Below, one piece after another: positions 42,963-50,832 of a stretch of 64,000 nucleotides of DNA. The stretch comes from an uncultured Lachnospiraceae bacterium (GTDB taxonomy: Bacteria; Bacillota; Clostridia; Lachnospirales; Lachnospiraceae). Position 1 is the stretch's first letter; each line of letters starts with the position of its first letter. The position numbers were made by a program, and so were the translations under genes. Location: contig CANQMR010000012.1 in the NCBI GenBank assembly GCA_947625015.1, forward strand, positions 1 to 64,000. Direction: 5' to 3'. The notes beneath the pieces were generated by a model that was not told where the DNA came from, did not search any database, and worked only from the letters and a program-made list of their open reading frames with translations.

Positions 42963-43172
42963 ATGGAAGAACAGGAAGAATATCTGCTGACGCAATTAGA
43001 GGCACAAGGGAAAAAAATAGCAAAATACCGAAAGCAGTTAACCGAATTAACTTATTCCAGTCAGCCAATCAACTGCTCCCTCATGCTTAAAATCTGCAAC
43101 CGGCTAAACCGACATATTGCCGCCTTTGACAGAATCAACCAACAACTGTTGGAATTAGACGCAGTTTGTTAA
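42963..43172 (+). CDS. Small Spo0E-like protein lacking the catalytic motif, 69 aa
   Basis: A 69-residue helical hairpin: an N-terminal Gln/Glu/Lys-rich helix, a short turn, then SLMLKICNRLNRHIAAFDRINQQ. The second part has the spacing of the Spo0E family of aspartyl-phosphate phosphatases, whose SQxLD motif here reads CNRLN, so the active Asp is missing. It could be a degenerate or regulatory relative. Ribosome site AAAGGAGGAAA is strong and the gene stands alone. Family assignment is tentative. Confidence 0.6.
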   Translation: MEEQEEYLLTQLEAQGKKIAKYRKQLTELTYSSQPINCSLMLKICNRLNRHIAAFDRINQQLLELDAVC

Positions 43173-43224
43173 ACCCTTATTTTGTTCTTTACAATTAGAA
43201 AAAATATAATGTACCAAAGAATAC

Positions 43225-43256
43225 AGGGCGTTCTGCTTTTCAGGCAGATACGCCCT
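43225..43256. terminator. Bidirectional terminator between the Spo0E-like and zinc-ribbon genes
   Basis: AGGGCGT-CTGC pairs with GCAG-TACGCCCT (one bulge); followed by CTTTT on the plus strand and weakly T-rich on the minus strand. Confidence 0.6.
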
Positions 43257-43293
43257 ATCGTCTTTTCCGGATTGGTTTTTCGGGCTGTCTGGG

Positions 43294-44535
43294 CTAACCA
43301 TTAATTGCGCAGGTTACTTCCACTACCCTTCCGTCTTTTACGGTAATACCCGCTATCTGGTCTCCAAATTCCTCGCCCTGATGATATGCTGTATACAAAC
43401 CGCCTTCACTATCATAACTATCGTAACGGTAATACCCGGCCGTCTCTAACAGATACCTCGCCTTCCACTCCGGCATTCCCGGATAGATACCGAAGAGGCG
43501 GACTTTGTCTAATTTGACATTTTCATAGGTTATAGCGGTATCCGACATCTGCTCATAGACCTCTACGCCCTGATAGAGGCCAAGCACACCTTCCTCAATT
43601 GTCGGGTCCATTACAACGCCGCACTCATCGACAAGAAATTTCTCGACTTCCTCTATTGGCTGCCAGTTTTGCTCGTCCTTCCAGAATTTCCACACTTCCA
43701 GCCATTTTTCGCCGATATCCATAACGCCCTCTTCCTCTTGTGAGGGGTCTTTAAACACTAAGGCGCGCGCCTCTTCGCAAGCTGTATTTTCCACCAGGTT
43801 CTTAATCGTAATCTTGTATTTTCCCTGTAAATCCTGCTCTGTTATCTCCGGATAACTTTGCAGGCTTATCATGCCAAACAGTCCGGTCCCGTTCCGGTAA
43901 TCCAAATATTCTCCCACTGCAAAAGGCACAATCCGGTTCTCGCTGTAGCGGAAGATCTGTCCGGCATAATCGCCGGACAGGAGCAGTTCCGGCACGCCGT
44001 CCTTTTCCAGGTCAATAAGAGAAAATGTATATCCACTAGATGCGGGCAGTCTCTTCGTCTCGCCGTTTTCTTCCGCATAGGCATTATAATTCATGTCGTA
44101 AAACTGGGTCAGTTCATTCTTCGTCTCCGGATAATCCCTGTCCAAGACGTCTATATCTTCATTGAATACCGCCGCCAGAAAATTACAATAGGCTGCTCCC
44201 CACAGTCCGCCCGCTGCTTCCGGCTGCACCGGGGCAGGCTCCTCCTGTACGGCCGCCTCCGTCGTTGGCGCGGCTGTAGTTTCCTTATCCCCGGAATCCG
44301 CATACCGGTCATCCTTCCGTTCCGGTTTGTCTGACAATACCAGACCCAGCGTTATGCCAATCCCGCCTAACAGGATAACGCATACCACGACAACGACAAT
44401 TACCCAGGACTTCCCCGGATTGCGGGCGGGTCCCGCCTTCTCCGCCGTCAGCGGTCCGGCCTCCACCTTTTTCCCGCATCTGTCACAAAATTTTGCGTCA
44501 TCCGGTATTTCGTTTTTACAATATCGACATATCAT
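43294..44535 (-). CDS. Zinc-ribbon membrane protein of unknown function, 413 aa
   Basis: N-terminal zinc ribbon CRYCKNEIPDDAKFCDRCGKK (two CxxC knuckles, residues 3-19), one transmembrane helix at about 44-66, an acidic Pro/Thr linker, then an extracytoplasmic region of about 300 residues. Part of it (SLIDLEKDGVPELLL) resembles a calcium-binding-like DxDxDG turn seen in VCBS-type repeats. Such proteins are frequent in Lachnospiraceae and unassigned. Monocistronic. Confidence 0.8.
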   Translation of the reverse strand: MICRYCKNEIPDDAKFCDRCGKKVEAGPLTAEKAGPARNPGKSWVIVVVVVCVILLGGIGITLGLVLSDKPERKDDRYADSGDKETTAAPTTEAAVQEEPAPVQPEAAGGLWGAAYCNFLAAVFNEDIDVLDRDYPETKNELTQFYDMNYNAYAEENGETKRLPASSGYTFSLIDLEKDGVPELLLSGDYAGQIFRYSENRIVPFAVGEYLDYRNGTGLFGMISLQSYPEITEQDLQGKYKITIKNLVENTACEEARALVFKDPSQEEEGVMDIGEKWLEVWKFWKDEQNWQPIEEVEKFLVDECGVVMDPTIEEGVLGLYQGVEVYEQMSDTAITYENVKLDKVRLFGIYPGMPEWKARYLLETAGYYRYDSYDSEGGLYTAYHQGEEFGDQIAGITVKDGRVVEVTCAING

Positions 44536-44581
44536 ATCTCCACCTCTTTATTCTTCTCCTGACCTTTGCACGCACAAACAG

Positions 44582-44608
44582 ACCGCCGCCGTCCGAGACG
44601 GCAGCGGT
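44582..44608 (-). terminator. Terminator of surface protein gene 1
   Basis: ACCGCTGCCGTC pairs with GACGGCGGCGGT (one mismatch) just after the stop codon, followed by CTGTTTGTG on the minus strand. Confidence 0.55.
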
Positions 44609-44620
44609 TTTTCTGTTCCT

Positions 44621-46432
44621 TTATCTTTTAACTTTTTTCTTTGTGCTCCATGCGCCGTAGAGATTTCCCTTATAAGCGCGCACCCTCACATAATAGGTCT
44701 TTCCCTTTTTAATCTTCTTCGACTTGTAGCTGACTTTGGTTTTCTTTATCGTAGCCTGCTTTACGCCGCTCTTAAATTTCTTGCTGGTGGAATACTGAAT
44801 CTGATACCCCGTCACATGGCTGGCTTTGTTCCACTTGGCTAAAATCCGTCCGCCCTTTACCTGCACGCTGGTCAGCTTTACCTTAGCCGGTTTAACCGTA
44901 ATGGAAATCTTCACTGACGTGGCCTTATAATTCGACGTCTCACCCGCCGTCACCGTAATCTGCGCCTTACCTACACCGTTCATGGTAACGTATCCGTAGC
45001 TGTTGACGCTGACCACCTTGGTGTTAGAAGAGGAATAAGTCAGGGTTCCGTCTCCCTTTGTCCGCGATACATTTAAATTAAATCCACTTTTAGAAAAAGC
45101 CTTAACAAAAGAAGCCTTATAGCTTAACGTCTGCTCCGGTTTGTCTATTTTAAAATTCTTCTTTATGGTACCCATATAGGCGCCAATGCCGCTGATTGTC
45201 ACTGTTGCCGTTCCGATTTTCGTATTGTCGCTGTAAGTAACCGTATAGTCGACGTCCTTAACCAGCGTATACCCTCCACAGGTAATCGTCACCGGAGGCG
45301 TCTGCTCCTTTCCGGTGTACGGGCAGTCGGCAATCGGCGCAATTATACAATTCTCAAGACTTATCGGCGTTTTTAACAACGGATACGCTGATTCGTTAGG
45401 ACGCATTTCCCACTGGCTCCATTCATTGTGGGCACCCCGGTTTGTATTTAGCAGATTCAAAAATGTCGGCGCCTGCATCTCAGCAGCAGTGTAGGCTTTA
45501 CAATCTCCCTCTCCAGTCCCATTCATGGCTTCAAAATTTCTCGGTGCAGCAGTATCCAGTGTGTAGCAATGGTAGACAATACCATCATTTACGTAGCCTA
45601 CGATACCGCCAATATAATAGCTATTATCATATTGCTGATCTATCGTTCCGTTATTATAACAATTTTCAATGTTTCCCCCACCTGAATCTCCTGCGATTCC
45701 GCCTAAGTATGCATTGCGGCCACTACTAGGTCCGTCACTGATTACTTTACAAGAATTTACGCAATTATAGATATTGGCCCCCTTCACGTTGACTCCCACT
45801 ATTCCACCTACATACTTACCTCCAAGCACCTGCCCATTGCTACCGGTGCCGACATAACAGTTTTGTATAGTTCCGACATTCCTTCCTGCGATTCCGCCTG
45901 TACAATCAGCAGAAGATTTGAACTGTGTATTGATAACTGTACAATTGTTGATTGTTCCGTCGTTCTCTCCAACTAATCCAACATAAGCGCTTTGATATTT
46001 ATATGTAGATTGAAATTCACAGCCTGTAAGCGTTACATTTTTTATTACGCCGCTAGAATAAGAAAAAAGTGCTGCGTCTCCATTCCTTGTCACCTTAATT
46101 CCGGATATGCTATGCCCCTGTCCGTCAAAGGTTCCGGCAAACCCGTTAGCGGGCGTATAATTATTCATCGAAACCCCGTCAAAGGCAATATCCGCTCCAA
46201 GAACCACCAATTGACCGCTATAGCTGTTTCCGTTATTGACTTTGGTCGCAAACTCCAACATCTCCCGGGCATTGGTAATGACCAGATCCGGTCCGTCTCC
46301 CCGTCTGTCAAGTTCCGTCTGCACCGGCTCCGCCTGCTTTGCAGCCGCCTGTCTGGGCGACGCGCCTACCGCCAGCATGACCGCCAGGCCAAAAGCCGCA
46401 CAGAATTTCACAATCTTTCTGTCTTTTTTCAT
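44621..46432 (-). CDS. Secreted GLUG/Ig-like/FN3 surface protein 1, 603 aa
   Basis: Signal peptide (ending near QAAAKQ), then a beta-helix-like region of GLUG repeats (DGTINNCTVINTQF, VGTIQNCYVG, GGIVGYVNDGIVYHCYT and others, about residues 60-330), a linker domain around 360-420, a bacterial Ig-like domain (SSSNTKVVSVNSYGYVTMNGVGKAQITV) and a C-terminal FN3 domain (YQIQYSTSKKFKSG ... YYVRVRAYKGNLYGAWS) with a very basic end. No LPxTG or SLH anchor, so it is probably held by charge or secreted. The start at 46432 has AAAGGA eight bases upstream. Paralogue of the next two genes; own promoter near 46504. Confidence 0.85.
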   Translation of the reverse strand: MKKDRKIVKFCAAFGLAVMLAVGASPRQAAAKQAEPVQTELDRRGDGPDLVITNAREMLEFATKVNNGNSYSGQLVVLGADIAFDGVSMNNYTPANGFAGTFDGQGHSISGIKVTRNGDAALFSYSSGVIKNVTLTGCEFQSTYKYQSAYVGLVGENDGTINNCTVINTQFKSSADCTGGIAGRNVGTIQNCYVGTGSNGQVLGGKYVGGIVGVNVKGANIYNCVNSCKVISDGPSSGRNAYLGGIAGDSGGGNIENCYNNGTIDQQYDNSYYIGGIVGYVNDGIVYHCYTLDTAAPRNFEAMNGTGEGDCKAYTAAEMQAPTFLNLLNTNRGAHNEWSQWEMRPNESAYPLLKTPISLENCIIAPIADCPYTGKEQTPPVTITCGGYTLVKDVDYTVTYSDNTKIGTATVTISGIGAYMGTIKKNFKIDKPEQTLSYKASFVKAFSKSGFNLNVSRTKGDGTLTYSSSNTKVVSVNSYGYVTMNGVGKAQITVTAGETSNYKATSVKISITVKPAKVKLTSVQVKGGRILAKWNKASHVTGYQIQYSTSKKFKSGVKQATIKKTKVSYKSKKIKKGKTYYVRVRAYKGNLYGAWSTKKKVKR

Positions 46433-46503
46433 CTTTTTCATCCTTTCTTCCCAATCATTCATTTTAGCCAGTCTATATGACCATCTACTGATTACAGCGA
46501 CAC

Positions 46504-46548
46504 ATTATAGCATATTTTTTTCCAAAGAAAACAACAATGTAATAATTA
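46504..46548 (-). promoter_or_regulatory. Promoter region of surface protein gene 1
   Basis: TATAAT (46504-46509) with the 13-mer TAATTATTACATT (46536-46548) upstream. The same pair with the same spacing occurs upstream of gene 3 (50592-50656). Confidence 0.55.
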
Positions 46549-46581
46549 GCAAAAAAATTGTAAAAATCAGTAGGATTACAG

Positions 46582-47112
46582 CTTTCTCTATCCCTTTATC
46601 TTCACCTTTTTGCTCCATGCGCCGTAAAGATTTCCCTTATAAGCGCGCACTCTCACATAATAGGTCTTTCCCTTTTTAATCTTCTTTGACTTGTAGCTGA
46701 CTTTGGTTTTCTTCTTTATCTTAGCCTGCTTTACGCCGCTCTTAAATTTCTTGCTGGTGGAATACTGAATCTGGTATCCCTTGACATGGCTGGCCATATT
46801 CCACTTGGCTATAATCCGTCCGCCCTTTACCTGCACGCTGGTCAGTTTTACCTTAGCCGGTTTAACCGTAATGGAAATCTCCACTGACGTGGCCTTATAA
46901 TCTTCCGTCTCAGCCGCCTTTACCGTAATCTGCGCCTTGCCTATATTTTTCATTGTGACATGCCCTTTTTTATCAACCGTCACCACCTTCTTGTTGGAGG
47001 AGGTATAGGTCAGCGCGCCTTTTCCTTTAATCCGCTTCACGTTTAAATCAAATCCGCCTTTGGCAAAAGCCTTGACATACGAAGCGGTGTATTTGAAGGT
47101 CTGCTCCGGCTT
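46582..47112. repeat. Identical 3' block shared by surface protein genes 2 and 3 (copy 1)
   Basis: About 531 bp identical by eye to 48553-49083 (offset 1971 bp), covering the FN3 and Ig-like coding parts and a few bases past the stop codon. Confidence 0.85.
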
Positions 47113-48504
47113 TTCAATAAGGAAATTCCGCTTTACGGTTCCCGTAAAGTTTTCTTTTCCACTAATTTCCACCGTTGCGGTTCCGATTTTCACGTTGTCG
47201 GCATATTTTAGCGTATAGTCAACGTCCTTAACCAGCTTATAACCGTTATAGGTAATCTCCACATCCGGCGTCTGTGCCTTTCCGTTATACACGCACTTGG
47301 CAATCGGTGCAATCACACACTTATCAAGATTTACAGGCATTTTTAACAACGGATACGGGGATTCCGAAGAACGGATTTCCCATAATCTCCAATCACTGTG
47401 GGTTCCCCGGTTTTGATTTAGCTGATCCGCAAAAGCCTGCGACCGCATATATTCAGCAGAATATTTCGAACACTCTAACGGCGTTATGCTTATAGCGCCA
47501 AAATTTTCCCGGGCGGCAGTATCCAGTGTATAACAGCGATAGATATTGCCGCCTTGTACCTCGCCTGCAATGCCGCCGATATGGTCTGCAACATCCGGAC
47601 TATCCAACGTTCCGCTATTATAACAATTTTCAATATTTCCCCCTGTACCTGAAACGCCTGCAATTCCACCCATGCATTTATAGTCAAGAGATATTGGAAC
47701 AATCACATCAAGCACAGAGTCTATCTCACAATTATTTGCGCAATTATAAATATCTCCGAAATTATGTCCCACAATTCCACCCATGTCTCTCCCTTCTGCC
47801 ACGAGTCCATCGTTGACATAACAGTTTCGTATAGTCGCTTTTTGTGCACCCTCACTTCCTTCCTGACCATTCTGCGCCGCTATTCCACCTAATATGTTGA
47901 TACCTTTTATGCATGGATTGTTCACCGCACAATTATTGATTATTCCATTGTTCATCGCAACCACGCCACCAATATTTCTGTCACTTGTAAAATAAACATC
48001 ATCAATTGTGCAGTTGTTAATTGTTCCGTAATTGTATCCCACTAATCCGGCCGCATCTCCGTTACTCACAATCTGGCAACCTTTAACCGTCACATTCTGA
48101 ATCAATCCATTCGATCTGGAAAAAATAGCTGCCATCTGGGTATCTGCCACCCAAATCCCGGATATGCTATGCCCCTGTCCGTCAAAGGTCCCGGAAAACA
48201 CAGAAGCAGGTGTATAATTTTTATATTTCTGGTTGAAGACAATATCCGCTCCAAGAACCACCAGTTTACCCTTGTAATCGTTGCCTTTATTGACCGAATC
48301 CACAAACGCTTTCATTCCATCCGCATTGTTAATGACCAAATCTGCGTCTCCCCGCCTGTCAAGTTCCGTCTGCACCGGCTCCGCCTGCGTTACGTCTGTC
48401 TGTTTTGCGGCTGCCTGACAGGGCGGCACACTCATCGCCAGCATGGCTGCCAGACCGAGCGTTGCACAGAATGTCACAATCCTTCTGTCTCTTTTCTTTT
48501 TCAT
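46588..48504 (-). CDS. Secreted GLUG/Ig-like/FN3 surface protein 2, 638 aa
   Basis: Same architecture as its neighbours: signal peptide (CQAAAKQ), GLUG-type beta-helix repeats (YGTINNCTIDDVYF, NGIINNCAVNNP, MGGIAGVSGTGGNIENCYNSG), Ig-like domain, FN3 domain, basic C-terminus. The N-terminal two thirds differ from protein 3 while the last 180 codons or so are identical at DNA level. It starts 27-55 bp after the stop of gene 3, depending on the start used, with no promoter between, so the two are cotranscribed. ATG at 48504 has AAAGGA nine bases upstream. Confidence 0.85.
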   Translation of the reverse strand: MKKKRDRRIVTFCATLGLAAMLAMSVPPCQAAAKQTDVTQAEPVQTELDRRGDADLVINNADGMKAFVDSVNKGNDYKGKLVVLGADIVFNQKYKNYTPASVFSGTFDGQGHSISGIWVADTQMAAIFSRSNGLIQNVTVKGCQIVSNGDAAGLVGYNYGTINNCTIDDVYFTSDRNIGGVVAMNNGIINNCAVNNPCIKGINILGGIAAQNGQEGSEGAQKATIRNCYVNDGLVAEGRDMGGIVGHNFGDIYNCANNCEIDSVLDVIVPISLDYKCMGGIAGVSGTGGNIENCYNSGTLDSPDVADHIGGIAGEVQGGNIYRCYTLDTAARENFGAISITPLECSKYSAEYMRSQAFADQLNQNRGTHSDWRLWEIRSSESPYPLLKMPVNLDKCVIAPIAKCVYNGKAQTPDVEITYNGYKLVKDVDYTLKYADNVKIGTATVEISGKENFTGTVKRNFLIEKPEQTFKYTASYVKAFAKGGFDLNVKRIKGKGALTYTSSNKKVVTVDKKGHVTMKNIGKAQITVKAAETEDYKATSVEISITVKPAKVKLTSVQVKGGRIIAKWNMASHVKGYQIQYSTSKKFKSGVKQAKIKKKTKVSYKSKKIKKGKTYYVRVRAYKGNLYGAWSKKVKIKG

Positions 48505-48552
48505 CTTCTCCCATCCTTTCTTCCTGTTCATTTTAGCCAGTCTGCGTTACCA

Positions 48553-49083
48553 CTTTCTCTATCCCTTTATCTTCACCTTTTTGCTCCATGCGCCGTAAAG
48601 ATTTCCCTTATAAGCGCGCACTCTCACATAATAGGTCTTTCCCTTTTTAATCTTCTTTGACTTGTAGCTGACTTTGGTTTTCTTCTTTATCTTAGCCTGC
48701 TTTACGCCGCTCTTAAATTTCTTGCTGGTGGAATACTGAATCTGGTATCCCTTGACATGGCTGGCCATATTCCACTTGGCTATAATCCGTCCGCCCTTTA
48801 CCTGCACGCTGGTCAGTTTTACCTTAGCCGGTTTAACCGTAATGGAAATCTCCACTGACGTGGCCTTATAATCTTCCGTCTCAGCCGCCTTTACCGTAAT
48901 CTGCGCCTTGCCTATATTTTTCATTGTGACATGCCCTTTTTTATCAACCGTCACCACCTTCTTGTTGGAGGAGGTATAGGTCAGCGCGCCTTTTCCTTTA
49001 ATCCGCTTCACGTTTAAATCAAATCCGCCTTTGGCAAAAGCCTTGACATACGAAGCGGTGTATTTGAAGGTCTGCTCCGGCTT
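48553..49083. repeat. Identical 3' block shared by surface protein genes 2 and 3 (copy 2)
   Basis: Counterpart of 46582-47112; sequence similarity continues at a lower level to about 49240. Confidence 0.85.
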
Positions 49084-50502
49084 ATCAATAAGGAAATCCC
49101 GCTTTACGGTTCCCGTAAAGCCGCCTTTGCCGCTGATTTCCACCGTTGCGGTTCCCATTTCCACGTTGTTGGCATATTTTAGCGTATAGTCAACATCCTT
49201 AACCAGCTTATAACCGTTATAGGTAATCTCCACATCCGGCGTCTGCGCCTTTCCGGTGTAGGAACAACTTTGAACAGGGGCAATCTCACAATCCGTAAGT
49301 TTTACCGGTATTGCCGTCAACGGATACGGCGACTTGTAAGAACGGATTTCCCAAAAAAGCCAATCGTCCGACGTTCGGTTTGCATTCAGCTGGTCCACAA
49401 AAGCCTGTGACTGCATGTATGCGGCGTCATAGACTTCAATTTCATTCTCTTCGCGCCCTTTTTCCATATTCCCTATTTTTTCCGGAGCAACCGTATTCAG
49501 CGCATAACAGTGAAGGAGTAGGGAAGCCCCATTATCAACGCCCGAGATACTGCCTATATACCTGCTTCTGGCTGCGTCGCTTGTAAGGTCTGGAAGGGTT
49601 ATTTTACCGCTATAATAACAATTTTCAGCCGTTAAAGATCCTGATTTTCCTACAATTCCGCCTGCCATTATATTTTCATCCGCCAGCGGAATAATTTCGC
49701 AGTTGCTTGCACAATTAAAGATCATCGGAGCTTCTGCAGCATATCCGATTAGCCCGCCTATTTCAGCAGAACCTGACACACTTCCACCAATGACATAGGA
49801 GTTTCCTATTTCCGCACTCAGCGCAGCCGGTCTTTTTGGTCTTGGTAATGACAGTGATTCTACATACAATTCCAAGGTAGTATATCCTGCTATTCCGCCC
49901 ACACTGCCTCCGCCTTTTATTTGTGTATTGATCACCTCGCATTTATCGACGATTCCACAATTATCAGAAACCACTCCACCTGCGTTTTCTTTGCTTGTTA
50001 TGGTTGTGTCAACAACTGTACAGTTGCTGATTATTCCTCTATTATAATCAACAAATCCGGCTGTCTTTTGATCGCTTATAAACTGACAGTCTTTAATCGT
50101 CACATTTTGAATCGTGCCATATGTTGAACTAAAAAGCGTTGCTTCTGTCGCGCCTGCCATCTTAATCCCGGATATACTATGGCCCTGTCCGTCAAAGGTC
50201 CCGTAAAAATTGACAATCGGCTTATAATTCTTTGACGTTGTTTCGTCAAAGACAATGTCATTTCCAAGAACCACCCGCTTACCATAATAGTCGTTTTCCT
50301 CCGTAACCGAAGACGCAAACGCAACCATTTCCGCCGCAGTGTTAATGACCAGAGCTGTTTCTCCCCGTCTGTCAAGTTCCGTCTGCACCGGCTCCGCCTG
50401 CTTTGCGGCCGCCCGGCAGGGCGATGCACCCACCGCCAGTATAACTGCCAGTCCCAGAACCGAACACAGCAACGCCGATTTTTGGTTTTTCCCTTTTGTC
50501 AT
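48559..50502 (-). CDS. Secreted GLUG/Ig-like/FN3 surface protein 3, 647 aa
   Basis: First gene of the surface-protein pair 3-2. Signal peptide (CRAAAKQ), GLUG-like repeats (YGTIQNVTIKDCQF, RGIISNCTVVDTTI, CGIVDKCEVINTQI), then Ig-like and FN3 domains and a basic tail (AWSKKVKIKG). A non-repeat insertion ESLSLPRPKRPAALSAE lies in the beta-helix region. ATG at 50502 is preferred over the GTG two codons earlier. No wall-anchor motif. Confidence 0.85.
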   Translation of the reverse strand: MTKGKNQKSALLCSVLGLAVILAVGASPCRAAAKQAEPVQTELDRRGETALVINTAAEMVAFASSVTEENDYYGKRVVLGNDIVFDETTSKNYKPIVNFYGTFDGQGHSISGIKMAGATEATLFSSTYGTIQNVTIKDCQFISDQKTAGFVDYNRGIISNCTVVDTTITSKENAGGVVSDNCGIVDKCEVINTQIKGGGSVGGIAGYTTLELYVESLSLPRPKRPAALSAEIGNSYVIGGSVSGSAEIGGLIGYAAEAPMIFNCASNCEIIPLADENIMAGGIVGKSGSLTAENCYYSGKITLPDLTSDAARSRYIGSISGVDNGASLLLHCYALNTVAPEKIGNMEKGREENEIEVYDAAYMQSQAFVDQLNANRTSDDWLFWEIRSYKSPYPLTAIPVKLTDCEIAPVQSCSYTGKAQTPDVEITYNGYKLVKDVDYTLKYANNVEMGTATVEISGKGGFTGTVKRDFLIDKPEQTFKYTASYVKAFAKGGFDLNVKRIKGKGALTYTSSNKKVVTVDKKGHVTMKNIGKAQITVKAAETEDYKATSVEISITVKPAKVKLTSVQVKGGRIIAKWNMASHVKGYQIQYSTSKKFKSGVKQAKIKKKTKVSYKSKKIKKGKTYYVRVRAYKGNLYGAWSKKVKIKG

Positions 50503-50591
50503 ATCCACCCATCCTCTCTTTATTTAATGTTCACTGCACGCATATACGCAGCTATCCATATAAAGTGCATAACCACCTATTACAGGGACAG

Positions 50592-50656
50592 ATTATATCA
50601 TATATTTTTCCAAAAATAACACCAATGTAATAATTAACAAAATAATGTAATAATTA
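50592..50656 (-). promoter_or_regulatory. Promoter region of surface protein genes 3-2 with duplicated 13-mer
   Basis: TATAAT (50592-50597); TAATTATTACATT at 50624-50636 and again at 50644-50656, 20 bp apart and so on one face of the helix. Suggests a regulator site upstream of a weak -35 region. Confidence 0.6.
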
Positions 50657-50737
50657 GCGTCAGCATGGGAAAATTAATCCTATTTTTTATATCTGTGATA
50701 GAAAATAAAGGAAATATAAAAAAAACTTAAAATTTTA

Positions 50738-50767
50738 TTAGGAAAATTCCCACTTATATGTTATAAT
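50738..50767 (+). promoter_or_regulatory. Promoter of the hydrogenase-like sensor gene
   Basis: TTAGGA, 18-bp spacer, TATAAT, 66 bp before the start codon. Confidence 0.5.
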
Positions 50768-50832
50768 GATATACAATCGCATTAATATATTTACATGACG
50801 GGACTTACAATAATAATTAATGAGGTGAAGGT

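Noticed and set aside
44621-50502. Sortase-anchored surface proteins
   Set aside because: None of the three ends in LPxTG plus hydrophobic tail; all end in a basic FN3 domain.
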